The notes beneath the pieces were generated by a model. It saw only the letters and a list, made by a program, of their open reading frames with translations. It made no database searches and had not been told where the DNA came from. Both the position numbers and the translations under genes were made by a program. This document shows, piece by piece, positions 36,114 through 43,984 of a stretch of DNA of 64,000 nucleotides; the first letter of the stretch is position 1, and each line of letters begins with the position of its first letter. This stretch comes from JBJYIN01 sp046237015 (GTDB taxonomy: Bacteria > Pseudomonadota > Gammaproteobacteria > Enterobacterales > Enterobacteriaceae). The stretch is from NCBI RefSeq assembly GCF_046237015.1, contig NZ_JBJYIN010000007.1:124001-188000 (forward strand), written 5' to 3'.

Positions 36114-37313
36114 ATGGCCACTAAACCTGTCATTAATAAATTAGCGCTGTTCGGATTGATGTTTTTACCGGGCTTCAGTTGGGCAACGTGGGTCACCCGA
36201 ACGCCTGTGATGCGCGATGTCTTGAATGCTTCAACGGAAACCATGGGAATGATTCTTTTTGGTTTTTCATGTGGATCTATGCTTGGTGTGTTGAGCGCTG
36301 GAAAAATTATTAATGTTTTCGGTATTCGTAAAACCATGTCGGGTGGTTTTCTGTTTCTCCTGTTTGGCTTGCTGGTGCTTGCCGTATCTCTTTCTATTCG
36401 TAGTACGCCCTGCGCGTTTATCGGGCTGTTATTTTTCGGCACGGGAATTAGCCTGGTAGATATCGCGGTTAATATTGAAGGTACGGCGTTCGAGCAACAT
36501 TTAAAGAAAAGCCTGATGACGACGCTGCATGGTTTTTTTAGTTTGGGGACATTGATCGGCGCATTGGCAGGCATGATGATGACGGCTTTGGATGTTAATA
36601 CCACTTTCCATTTTGCTATGGTTTTTGTTTTCGCGTTGCTGGCGGCCGTAGTGTTCATGCGTCAGATGCCATGGCTGAGCGATCAGGCCAGCGCCCGACA
36701 AGAAGCGAAAGGCGACTACAAGACCCAGGTTTTCAATGAACTGAAGGATCGACGCCTATTGGTTTTAGGCGTGGTTATTCTGGCAATGGCGCTTGCGGAA
36801 GGTTCTGCAAACGACTGGTTGCCGTTGTTGATGATCGATGGTCATCATTTTGGGCATACTGCGGGAACGCTGGTTTATGTTGGGTTCACCGCAGGTATGA
36901 CATTAGGCCGTTTTGCTGGCGGATTCTTTGTTGATCGTTATGGCAAAGTCAATATGCTCAGATTCAGCGCGGCTTCTGCTGCAATCGGACTGGTATTGGT
37001 GATCTTTTCTGATGCTCAGTGGCTGGCAGCGGCAGCGGTGGTTTTTTGGGGAATCGGTGCATCATTAGGTTTCCCGTTGACGATTTCCGCAGCAGGAAGT
37101 GGAGAAAACAGTGCGGTACGCGTTACTATTGCCGCGACGCTTGGTTACTTTGCGTTTCTTGTTGGGCCACCTGCGTTGGGCTTTATCGGCGAGGTCGCTG
37201 GGCTACGGATCGCCATGCTGCCGGTGCTCGTTATGGTGATACTGGCCTTTGTCTGTTCTTCCTCGGCGCGTGATGAGCGTACGGGCAGAACGGCACCTGA
37301 AACTTCATGCTGA
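36114..37313 (+). CDS. MFS transporter, YbjJ-like
   Basis: A 399-residue major facilitator with about 12 transmembrane helices. The N-terminal sequence (FLPGFSWATWVTRTPVMRD) and central RFAGGFFVDRYGKVNMLR loop match the YbjJ family of sugar/drug-type transporters. The substrate is unknown. Placed under the probable operator at 36075 and next to a TetR gene, it is likely inducible efflux or uptake. Confidence 0.85.
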   Translation: MATKPVINKLALFGLMFLPGFSWATWVTRTPVMRDVLNASTETMGMILFGFSCGSMLGVLSAGKIINVFGIRKTMSGGFLFLLFGLLVLAVSLSIRSTPCAFIGLLFFGTGISLVDIAVNIEGTAFEQHLKKSLMTTLHGFFSLGTLIGALAGMMMTALDVNTTFHFAMVFVFALLAAVVFMRQMPWLSDQASARQEAKGDYKTQVFNELKDRRLLVLGVVILAMALAEGSANDWLPLLMIDGHHFGHTAGTLVYVGFTAGMTLGRFAGGFFVDRYGKVNMLRFSAASAAIGLVLVIFSDAQWLAAAAVVFWGIGASLGFPLTISAAGSGENSAVRVTIAATLGYFAFLVGPPALGFIGEVAGLRIAMLPVLVMVILAFVCSSSARDERTGRTAPETSC

Positions 37314-37343
37314 TATTAAAGGATTTTTACAGAAAGGATTATT

Positions 37344-38153
37344 ATGCGACTTCGTATTCGTCCGGTATTGATAGCCGCCTCTGCCTCTTTATTTTTAATC
37401 AGTTGTACGATGGATGTGGCGCTGCCGACCCGAGAACCATCTGTGTCAGGTCAACCTGCTGGCATTACTTTTCAGAGAATGAGTTCTGCTCCCCGGCAAT
37501 CGGTGAAAGATATTCAGGAAGCCGATCTTAAGCCTGGCGATTTACTGCTTTCCTCAACCATCGGTCTGACATCTGTTGGGATCCGTCTTTTCAGTACGTC
37601 CGCTGTGAGCCATGTAGCTATATATATTGGTGAAGGCGAAGTGGCGGAGGCGGTTGGTTCCGGCGTACAAATTGTTACCCTGCAAGAAGCAATGGATCAT
37701 AGTAATAAACTCTTCGCATTGCGCATGCCAACCTTGACAGAAGAGCAGGCTAAAACCATCCGGGCATTTAGCCAACAGAAGATAGGTAGCCGTTACAATT
37801 ACAGGGGCATCATTGAAATGGCTCCATTTATGGTAACGAAGCAGCTTTGTTCATTGAACCCTTTTTCTAAAGAATTTCGGCAGCAGTGTGTACAAGGCAT
37901 GGCTGCGGCGCAGTTAAGCACACCTACGGGTGAAGAAGCATCCAGCTACTTTTGCTCACAGTTTGTGATTGCTGCGTTTGAACATGCAGGAAATCCGCTG
38001 ACGGTAGCATCGGCAGGCTGGGTCAGCCCTTCAGATTTACTGCATATGCGGGAAGGGGATATTGCAACGTTAGCGCCGAATACTGAGTTGGATTATGTTG
38101 GCCATATTAAGCCAGGTATTTATCTCAGTGCCAGACGGCTCATCGGCATGTGA
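37344..38153 (+). CDS. yaeF: Lipoprotein YaeF, YiiX-type permuted NlpC/P60 (papain-like) hydrolase
   Basis: A 269-residue protein with a lipobox LISC (Cys21). The YaeF/YiiX family core is present: LKPGDLLLSS, the catalytic His in VSHVAIYIG, and the catalytic Cys in YFCSQFVIAAF, in the circularly permuted order of this clan. The close match to E. coli YaeF covers the whole length, including GYVGHIKPGIY-like C-terminal sequence. The substrate is unknown (peptide or lipid amide). An AAAGGA box precedes the ATG. Confidence 0.9.
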   Translation: MRLRIRPVLIAASASLFLISCTMDVALPTREPSVSGQPAGITFQRMSSAPRQSVKDIQEADLKPGDLLLSSTIGLTSVGIRLFSTSAVSHVAIYIGEGEVAEAVGSGVQIVTLQEAMDHSNKLFALRMPTLTEEQAKTIRAFSQQKIGSRYNYRGIIEMAPFMVTKQLCSLNPFSKEFRQQCVQGMAAAQLSTPTGEEASSYFCSQFVIAAFEHAGNPLTVASAGWVSPSDLLHMREGDIATLAPNTELDYVGHIKPGIYLSARRLIGM

Positions 38154-38186
38154 TGCGTACTGCGTAAGGCATTTTTACGATCAAAC

Positions 38187-38216
38187 TTGTGCACAAATCA
38201 ACCATATGGTTATAAT
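38187..38216 (+). promoter_or_regulatory. Promoter of the Xre-RES toxin-antitoxin operon
   Basis: -35-like TTGTGC (38187-38192), an 18-base spacer, and a perfect -10 TATAAT (38211-38216). Confidence 0.65.
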
Positions 38217-38231
38217 AATATGACCATATGG
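38201..38231. promoter_or_regulatory. Paired CCATATGG operators overlapping the Xre-RES promoter
   Basis: Two palindromes, ACCATATGGT (38201-38210) and CCATATGG (38224-38231), flank the -10 box with centres about 22 bases apart (two helical turns). This is the expected layout for autorepression by an Xre-type antitoxin. Confidence 0.7.
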
Positions 38232-38242
38232 AGGGATTAATG

Positions 38243-38686
38243 ATGAAATTATTTACCCCGACGTTACCCGCTAAAACACCGGACAACCTCTGGCGATATG
38301 CCGGGCTCAACCATGCCGATGGTATTATGCTGGTTGATGAGATCGACAAGGGCTTGGAAGGTGAGGTAGCGAGCCGCATTGTTTCATGGGCGCAAATTAC
38401 TCAAGCTGACCTTCGCCGTATGACCGGTATTCCAAGCACAACCTTTAGCCGTAGCAGCAAAACACGTTTTAGTCCTGACCAAAGCGAACGTATCGTGCGT
38501 TTTATTCGTGTGTTTGATAAGGCGGTTGATTTATTTGAAGGCGATAAAATCAAAGCACTAGAATGGCTCAATGAACCAAGCCGGGCGTTGGGATGGAAGC
38601 AGCCGTCTGAATTGTTATCCTCTGAATCTGGTGCCTATGAAGTAATGAGGCTCATCACGCGCCTGGAACATGGGGTCTATTCTTGA
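38243..38686 (+). CDS. Xre/MbcA/ParS-type antitoxin
   Basis: A 147-residue antitoxin with a central helix-turn-helix (ITQADLRRMTGIPSTTFSRSS) and the C-terminal ParS/MbcA toxin-binding module (LNEPSRALGWKQPSELL ... GAYEVMRLITRLEHGVYS). Start chosen as the ATG at 38243, 8 bases after GGAGG; the adjacent ATG at 38240 is equally possible, while 38228 overlaps the ribosome site. Translation runs directly into the RES toxin gene with a 4-base overlap. Confidence 0.9.
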   Translation: MKLFTPTLPAKTPDNLWRYAGLNHADGIMLVDEIDKGLEGEVASRIVSWAQITQADLRRMTGIPSTTFSRSSKTRFSPDQSERIVRFIRVFDKAVDLFEGDKIKALEWLNEPSRALGWKQPSELLSSESGAYEVMRLITRLEHGVYS

Positions 38687-39141
38687 TCGTTTATCGCCTC
38701 ACCAAAACTCGCTACTTGTATACAGCCTGGTCAGGGCAGGGAGCAAAAGAAGCTGGAGGGCGCTGGAACAGCATTGGGATGGCGATGATTTACGCATCGG
38801 GTACTGCGTCACTCTCAATGCTGGAAACGCTAGTGCATCTTCACGCAGCGAACCTGCTTGACTCCTATACCTTGTTGTCTGTCGATATCGCGGAGGCGCT
38901 GATCCAGACTATCGATGAATCACAATTGCCAAGTGATTGGGGGGCATCTAAAGCTCCCTCGGAATTAGCCAGTATAGGCGATCAATGGCTTAGTAGTGGT
39001 ACTTCTGTCGCATTGCGTGTTCCCAGTGCATTATCACCCGTTGAATATAATTTTTTACTTAATCCCACACACCCCGCGTTTCAGAAAATGGTAAATGACG
39101 CAGTGCATATTAATTTCAAGTTTGACGAACGACTGAAATAA
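38683..39141 (+). CDS. RES domain toxin
   Basis: A 152-residue RES-domain protein. Members studied so far destroy NAD+ by phosphorolysis or hydrolysis, causing growth arrest. Conserved features are GGRWNSIGMAMIYASG with Arg27 and Tyr37, Glu48 in SMLETLVHL, and a downstream Ser (GTSVALRVPS). Starts with TTG at 38683, overlapping the antitoxin TGA (TTGA), which would keep toxin output below antitoxin output. All key residues are present, so it should be active. Confidence 0.92.
   Translation: MIVYRLTKTRYLYTAWSGQGAKEAGGRWNSIGMAMIYASGTASLSMLETLVHLHAANLLDSYTLLSVDIAEALIQTIDESQLPSDWGASKAPSELASIGDQWLSSGTSVALRVPSALSPVEYNFLLNPTHPAFQKMVNDAVHINFKFDERLK
38734..38741 (+). other. KOPS motif (FtsK-orienting), left of dif
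   Basis: GGGCAGGG on the + strand, pointing towards dif; nearest KOPS on the left side, inside the RES toxin gene. Confidence 0.6.
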
Positions 39142-39234
39142 CGTTGTGTCACCAGTTTTACACAAACTGAATAACTGATAGATTATATATTCATATAGCT
39201 ATTCATTAACCTATTCATTAAGTGATTCATAGCG

Positions 39235-40539
39235 ATGATAAATCGATCTGACATGATACGCCAATTGCTACGCCATGAACCAATGAGCGTAAGGCAACTA
39301 ATTGATATTATGGAAATTAGTCAGCCTACCATTTCACGGGATTTAAAAGCGCTTGGTGATGATGTCGTTCGAATTGGATCGGGGCCATCTATTCAATATG
39401 CTTTATGCGACGTTTTTCGCGGGTTTCGTTCCGCCCCCGTTTACCGCATAACCGAAGAAGGGCAAGTAAAATCACTTGGTAAACTCATTCCGGTTCATCC
39501 CAGCGGATTTGTCATGGAGCAGTCTGACAAAGTGAGTCTTTATAGCGATGGGCTACCATGGTGGCTATTTGACATGAGACCACAGGGATATCTGGGACGC
39601 GCGTATGCATCAACCTATTCAGCCGAGCTTGGCTTATCGCCTAATCCAGAAGATTGGTCAGACACTGATGTTATTAGAGCCTTACTCGCTCATGGGCACG
39701 ATGCTGTGGGGAATTTATTAATAGGGGAACAGGCAAGAAACCAGTTTCTGGAGATGGCGTTGCCTACACCAGTTGATCGAGCCACAACATATCCCACGCT
39801 GGCGTTGGCTGCTAGCTCCGGTGAAGTGCCTGGTTCATCTGCTGGAGGCGAACAACCAAAATTTTGCACCTACACGGAACGTGGTCATGTGATAGTGAAA
39901 TTCACGGCTCTGGACGATAACCCAATAAGCGAACGTTGGCGCGACCTGCTACAGGCCGAACATCTTGCGTTAAAAGTGCTGGGAGTAGAGACAGAAGTAT
40001 TTGATTTTGGAGGACAACGCTTCCTAGAGATCCCCCGGTTCGACCGTGTAGGTCAACTGAGCCGTATAGGTATCGTTTCTTTACGGGCGCTGGAGGCAGA
40101 ATTTGTCGGTCGGGCAAGGGATTCCTGGCCCATTCTGGTTAATGAACTGGTTAAGCTGGGGCTTGTTCATCCTGAAGCAGCTATTGGCACAGCAAGGCTT
40201 TGGGCGTTTGGAATGTTGATCGGCAATACTGACATGCACCACGGTAATCTATCGTTTATCAGTAGCCATGGTCATCCGTACCACCTTGCACCAGCCTACG
40301 ACATTCTGCCAATGGGTTTTGCCCCGAAATCAGGTGGCGGAATAGTGAATACACTTCGACCGGTGACATTACTTGAAGTGATTAGCGGGGAAATATGGCA
40401 GGAAACACTAGAACTGGCTGAGAACTTTTTTTCTTTAGCCAGGGATTGCGGCCGTTTTTCCGTCAATTTTGGTCCATGCCTTATGGCGTTGCGTAGCCAC
40501 CTTGACGAAGTTAGATCGCGTATAGCGCGCTTGGGATAA
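39235..40539 (+). CDS. yjjJ: HipA-family Ser/Thr kinase with fused N-terminal HTH (YjjJ)
   Basis: A 434-residue protein: an N-terminal winged helix-turn-helix (about 5-57, MSVRQLIDIMEISQPTISRDLKAL) joined to a HipA-type kinase. Kinase elements are the Gly-rich loop SSAGGEQPKF (201-210), VIVKF (219-223), catalytic NTDMHHGN (331-338, Asp333 and Asn338) and metal-binding AYDILP (354-359); all appear intact. E. coli YjjJ has this layout and is a HipA-like toxin without a separate HipB gene. It stands alone with a weak ribosome site and ends 174 bases before dif. Confidence 0.92.
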   Translation: MINRSDMIRQLLRHEPMSVRQLIDIMEISQPTISRDLKALGDDVVRIGSGPSIQYALCDVFRGFRSAPVYRITEEGQVKSLGKLIPVHPSGFVMEQSDKVSLYSDGLPWWLFDMRPQGYLGRAYASTYSAELGLSPNPEDWSDTDVIRALLAHGHDAVGNLLIGEQARNQFLEMALPTPVDRATTYPTLALAASSGEVPGSSAGGEQPKFCTYTERGHVIVKFTALDDNPISERWRDLLQAEHLALKVLGVETEVFDFGGQRFLEIPRFDRVGQLSRIGIVSLRALEAEFVGRARDSWPILVNELVKLGLVHPEAAIGTARLWAFGMLIGNTDMHHGNLSFISSHGHPYHLAPAYDILPMGFAPKSGGGIVNTLRPVTLLEVISGEIWQETLELAENFFSLARDCGRFSVNFGPCLMALRSHLDEVRSRIARLG

Positions 40540-40713
40540 TACTCGACATTCGTCAGAGAAAAGAAAAACTGCGCAATGCGCTTCCTGCAAAGCGTGTTTT
40601 ATCTGCGGCGCGTTGAACAAGCGCTTTAAGTGATTATGGCTGAAGACAAGAGAACGCATCAGCGATAACGAATCACGCTGGCCAGAACGCCAGATTTTGC
40701 CTCCTTGTCCATT

Positions 40714-40741
40714 GGTTCGCATAATGTATATTATGTTAAAT
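40714..40741 (+). other. dif: Chromosome dimer resolution site dif
   Basis: A 28-bp XerCD recombination site: XerC arm GGTTCGCATAA (40714-40724), central region TGTATA (40725-40730), XerD arm TTATGTTAAAT (40731-40741). It differs from the E. coli dif sequence I remember at one position only (the fourth base, T for G). XerCD, activated by FtsK, resolves chromosome dimers here. Location next to tus and convergent KOPS supports it. The surrounding gap 40540-40825 holds no gene. Confidence 0.96.
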
Positions 40742-40825
40742 AACATGCGGTGATAAATAACTTCATATGTACCCATGGCTTTGGCCCTGCCTTCCACATT
40801 CTTTGTATTAGATTGAGAGTACAAT

Positions 40826-41027
40826 TTATTTCCATTTAGGTTTCACATCCATCAGGCGTTGACGTCCCTCAACATTTTGCACAGGCGCTTCAAGCAGTTC
40901 AATAAAAGACTGATAACAGGCATCGTCCAAGACGAACACACGTTGATCCAGAATGATATTCTGGGCCTCATCTAGCGCGGATATTAATTTGCTTATCTCG
41001 AGTCGGCTTACGGACGCTGGTTTGCAT
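40826..41027 (-). pseudogene. Broken DUF1778 (TacA-like) antitoxin gene
   Basis: From an ATG at 41027 with a GGAGA box, the frame reads MQTSVRKPTRDKQINIRAR and then hits TGA at 40968-40970. The next frame continues as DEAQNIILDQRVFVLDD and on to LLEAPVQNVEG and KPKWK, stopping at 40826. Both parts match the two ends of a TacA-type ribbon-helix-helix antitoxin. About 28 central residues (the LIDxAAxxxxKxRxDF region) are missing, with a frameshift at the junction. The partner GNAT acetyltransferase toxin, expected at lower coordinates, is not recognisable. A decayed type II toxin-antitoxin locus. Confidence 0.75.
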
Positions 41028-41189
41028 GGGATTCTCCAGTTGGTAACAAATTGCTATACGAAATTTAATCTGCTATCGCTGAAAAGTCTGAATGATTCGC
41101 ATGTTTCTCAAACTGGATTAGCTATTGTCGTTGAGTTAACGAGAGATGGCATTTTCTTTACAGATGTGCGGATAAACCGTAGGTTGCTT

Positions 41190-41197
41190 CCCTGCCC
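41190..41197 (-). other. KOPS motif, right of dif
   Basis: CCCTGCCC on the + strand (GGGCAGGG on minus), pointing back towards dif 450 bases away. Confidence 0.6.
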
Positions 41198-41214
41198 CAA
41201 TTTTGCTCCAGCGC

Positions 41215-42078
41215 CTAAATAACCGCAGCAATACAAAGTTCTTCGCTTTCCGCTAGCTGTGTTTTTAAAACGGATTGCTCAACCTGATGGCAAGCGCGTT
41301 CGGTTGCATCTGATAACGAATAGCCTTTTAAAATCCAGGCGGTTAATTCGGCAGAAAAAAGATCACCGGTTCCTTTTGGTGAAATGGGTAATCTGGCATG
41401 TTTAATGACGGTCGCTTCATCTCTAGTCACACAAATAACATGGATATTTTTTGTATCCACCGCCCCTGCTGCACTGGTCACAACCACCCATTGAGTATTT
41501 CCCCGAAGCAAGGTTTGGGCAGCGGAAATAGTCTCTTCTGTGCTGCTGATTGTTTTTCCGCACAAACATGCTAACTCAAATGCATTTGGCGTTAATCCGG
41601 TAGCCATGGGTAGCAGATACTGGCGATAATATTCGTTTATTTCCTCACTGACGTAGTAACCACAGTCGGTGTCGCCCATGACAGGATCAAGAATAACCTG
41701 AATATCTTTATTGATGGTCCGAACAATATTCAGCCATTCGGCAAGTGGTTTTACCAATACAGGTGAACCAATATAACCAATGACGATAGCTTTGACGTAT
41801 TTTAGCCCATCTCGTTCGAGCAGGCCTTTAAGAAAGCCTTCAAACCATTCAACAGGAACGTTACCACCATAACAGGTCGGATAATGTGGTGTATTGCTGA
41901 GGATGACGGTTGGTACAAATGAAACCCGTAAGCCGTGCTGCATTAAAGCCGGAACGGCAATACTGTTTCCGACGCAACCATAAATGACCTGTGATTGGAT
42001 AGAGATAACGTCATATTTCGCTGGACCAGCGAAATGGCCACTGTGTTCAGGGTTTGGAGTTATTGGCACATGTTTCAC
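41215..42078 (-). CDS. pdxK: Pyridoxal/pyridoxine kinase, PdxK type
   Basis: A 287-residue ribokinase-fold B6-vitamer kinase. It is closer to PdxK than PdxY by the segments VISIQSQVIYGCVGNSIAVPA, LSNTPHYPTCYGG, DPVMGDTDCGYYV and the ATP/anion-hole motif KGTGDLFSAEL with the catalytic Asp. It phosphorylates pyridoxal, pyridoxine and pyridoxamine. The start is GTG (42076-42078) and overlaps the stop of a small upstream ORF by four bases (GTGA). Divergent from a Tat-signal PLP aminotransferase. Confidence 0.9.
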   Translation of the reverse strand: MKHVPITPNPEHSGHFAGPAKYDVISIQSQVIYGCVGNSIAVPALMQHGLRVSFVPTVILSNTPHYPTCYGGNVPVEWFEGFLKGLLERDGLKYVKAIVIGYIGSPVLVKPLAEWLNIVRTINKDIQVILDPVMGDTDCGYYVSEEINEYYRQYLLPMATGLTPNAFELACLCGKTISSTEETISAAQTLLRGNTQWVVVTSAAGAVDTKNIHVICVTRDEATVIKHARLPISPKGTGDLFSAELTAWILKGYSLSDATERACHQVEQSVLKTQLAESEELCIAAVI

Positions 42079-42338
42079 TGTAATTCCTTACTTATTGCAA
42101 TGAGTTTCGATAAATCGATGCGTGAGTTCATCATATTTTTTCTCAGACCATGTAGCATTTTTATTGGTTTCCAGAGTGAAAACACTGCTTCCTTGATCTC
42201 GCTTGTCTCTATGCATTTTCTTATCTGATTAACGAAAGAAACCCAAAAAAGAAGTGCGGGCAAGGCTATCGCTTGGTTATCGCTCAAATGTTGCATCATC
42301 ATGATCCCTTTGCGTGTTAAATGTGCAGCCATGTTCAT
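42075..42338 (-). CDS. Small hypothetical protein overlapping the pdxK start
   Basis: An 87-residue ORF that I do not recognise; hydrophobic around 27-38 (ALPALLFWVSFV) and basic in the C-terminal half. The 4-base overlap with the pdxK GTG start suggests translational coupling, which is the main reason to believe it. No good Shine-Dalgarno precedes the first ATG. A start at 42302 behind AAGGGAT is an alternative, giving 75 residues. Confidence 0.45.
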   Translation of the reverse strand: MNMAAHLTRKGIMMMQHLSDNQAIALPALLFWVSFVNQIRKCIETSEIKEAVFSLWKPIKMLHGLRKNMMNSRIDLSKLIAISKELQ

Positions 42339-42550
42339 TCGTGCATGATAATCACCCAGTGAATAAATGAATTTATTTTATCTTTTCAGGGCCAATAGAA
42401 GAACGTGAGTTTCCCTGCTTTGGGCACCATTATCATGGATGGAATATTATTCCATTTTTTTATAAAGGATGAGATAGCTTGTCGTAATAAAAACTGGCGC
42501 GCTTTGTGCTTTATCTCTCCTGCCATTATGTAACTAAGGAGAGTGTTTTG

Positions 42551-43735
42551 ATGAATTTTTTAATGAATGAAAGCGACGTGCTAAACCCAAAACGCAGAGC
42601 ATTATTAAAACTTTCAGGCGCCCTGCTGGGAAGTGCCGCAGTTGTGACAGGGTTCAGCCCACGGGTTTTGGCTGAAACACAGGCTGAAAAAACGGCCTTC
42701 TCAGCACCAACACGTGATAACCCTATTCGTATCAATTTCAATGAAAATCCGCTGGGAATGTCACCCAAGGCGCAGGCTGCCGCACGGGATGCCGTTGTCA
42801 AAGCTAATCGCTATGCAAAAAGCGAGATCCTGATGCTCGGTAAAAAATTAGCTGAACACCATCAGGTTGAACAACCATCCATCTTATTGACAGCGGGATC
42901 ATCGGAAGGCATTCGGGCCGCAATTGAAGCTTATTCACCGCTGGGCGCTCAGTTAGTGATACCTGAGCTTACCTACGGAGACGGTGAGCATTTTGCCAAG
43001 ATTGCCGGTATGACAATCACCAAGGTTAAAATGCGAGATCGTTGGGCGTTCGATATTGACGGAATGAAATCAGCTGTCGCCAGCTATAATGGTCTATCGC
43101 TGGTTTATCTGGTCAACCCTAATAACCCTACGGGGACGATCACGCCAGCCGACGAGATCGAACCTTGGATCGCGAGTAAACCTGCGAACACCATGTTTAT
43201 TGTTGATGAAGCTTACGCCGAGTTTGTCAATGATCCGCGTTTTCGCTCTGTTGCACCGATGATTAGTAAAGGCGCTGAGAATGTCATCCTGCTTAAAACA
43301 TTCTCCAAAATCCATGCGATGGCCGGCATGCGTGTCGGGTACGCGGTTGCACATCCTGACGCGATTGCATTGATGGGACGGTATGTTGCGGGTGAAAAAA
43401 TCAATTTCAGCGGTGTCGATGCAGCTCGGGCGTCTATGGATGACCATGCGTTTATCGCCTACAGCAAAAAAAGTAATGACGTATCCCGCCAGATTTTACT
43501 GAAAGCGCTGGATGAGTTGAAACTGCCCTATCTGCCATCTGAAGGCAATTTTGTCTTTCATCAGTTGGTTGTACCATTAAAGGATTATCAAAAACATATG
43601 GCGGATTCTGGCGTGTTGATTGGTCGTGCTTTTCCCCCGGCGGATGACTGGTGTCGAATCTCTCTTGGTACACCGGAAGAAATGCAGTGGGTGGCGGATA
43701 CAATGCGTGAGTTTCGCAAAAAGAACTGGATTTAA
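42551..43735 (+). CDS. Exported (Tat-signal) PLP-dependent class I/II aminotransferase, HisC-like
   Basis: A 394-residue fold-type I aminotransferase resembling histidinol-phosphate aminotransferases. NPNNPTGT lies at 189-196, DEAY at 219-222, and the Schiff-base Lys253 in TFSKIHAMAGMRVGYA. The N-terminus carries a twin-arginine-type signal: KRRALLK (14-20), a hydrophobic stretch to about 36 and an LAE cleavage region near 40-42. It should fold with its cofactor in the cytosol and then be exported. Start at 42551 follows an AAGGAGA box; upstream codons from 42506 are excluded. Substrate unknown. Confidence 0.87.
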   Translation: MNFLMNESDVLNPKRRALLKLSGALLGSAAVVTGFSPRVLAETQAEKTAFSAPTRDNPIRINFNENPLGMSPKAQAAARDAVVKANRYAKSEILMLGKKLAEHHQVEQPSILLTAGSSEGIRAAIEAYSPLGAQLVIPELTYGDGEHFAKIAGMTITKVKMRDRWAFDIDGMKSAVASYNGLSLVYLVNPNNPTGTITPADEIEPWIASKPANTMFIVDEAYAEFVNDPRFRSVAPMISKGAENVILLKTFSKIHAMAGMRVGYAVAHPDAIALMGRYVAGEKINFSGVDAARASMDDHAFIAYSKKSNDVSRQILLKALDELKLPYLPSEGNFVFHQLVVPLKDYQKHMADSGVLIGRAFPPADDWCRISLGTPEEMQWVADTMREFRKKNWI

Positions 43736-43984
43736 CCTTCATAGCTCCTTTTCTTGACGTCCTATTTTTTCCTGTCTTCTGGCGTGGCAGGCTCTCGGTT
43801 TCGAGTGCCCGTCACCCTGAATGTGCCGACTAACGCTTGACCCATAGGGAATTGCGCGGCTAAATGACATCAGGCCTCTCGTTGATTTTTATTGATATCA
43901 GGCACAAACAAGAGTTACGGCGCGGTCTTTCGCATCGATGCCCTTTAATTGGGAATCATCATGAGCACAGTCAGAGGAAAAAAT

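Noticed and set aside
40435..40824. Minus-strand 129-codon ORF spanning the yjjJ end and dif
   Set aside because: It runs across the dif site and antisense to yjjJ, has no family resemblance and no good ribosome site.
38154..41214. A prophage or IMEX-type element integrated at dif
   Set aside because: Only one dif copy is seen, there are no phage, integrase or transposase genes, and flanking genes on both sides are chromosomal.
40953..41222. Plus-strand 89-codon ORF opposite the DUF1778 relic
   Set aside because: Antisense to the recognisable antitoxin remnant, no ribosome site and no family resemblance.
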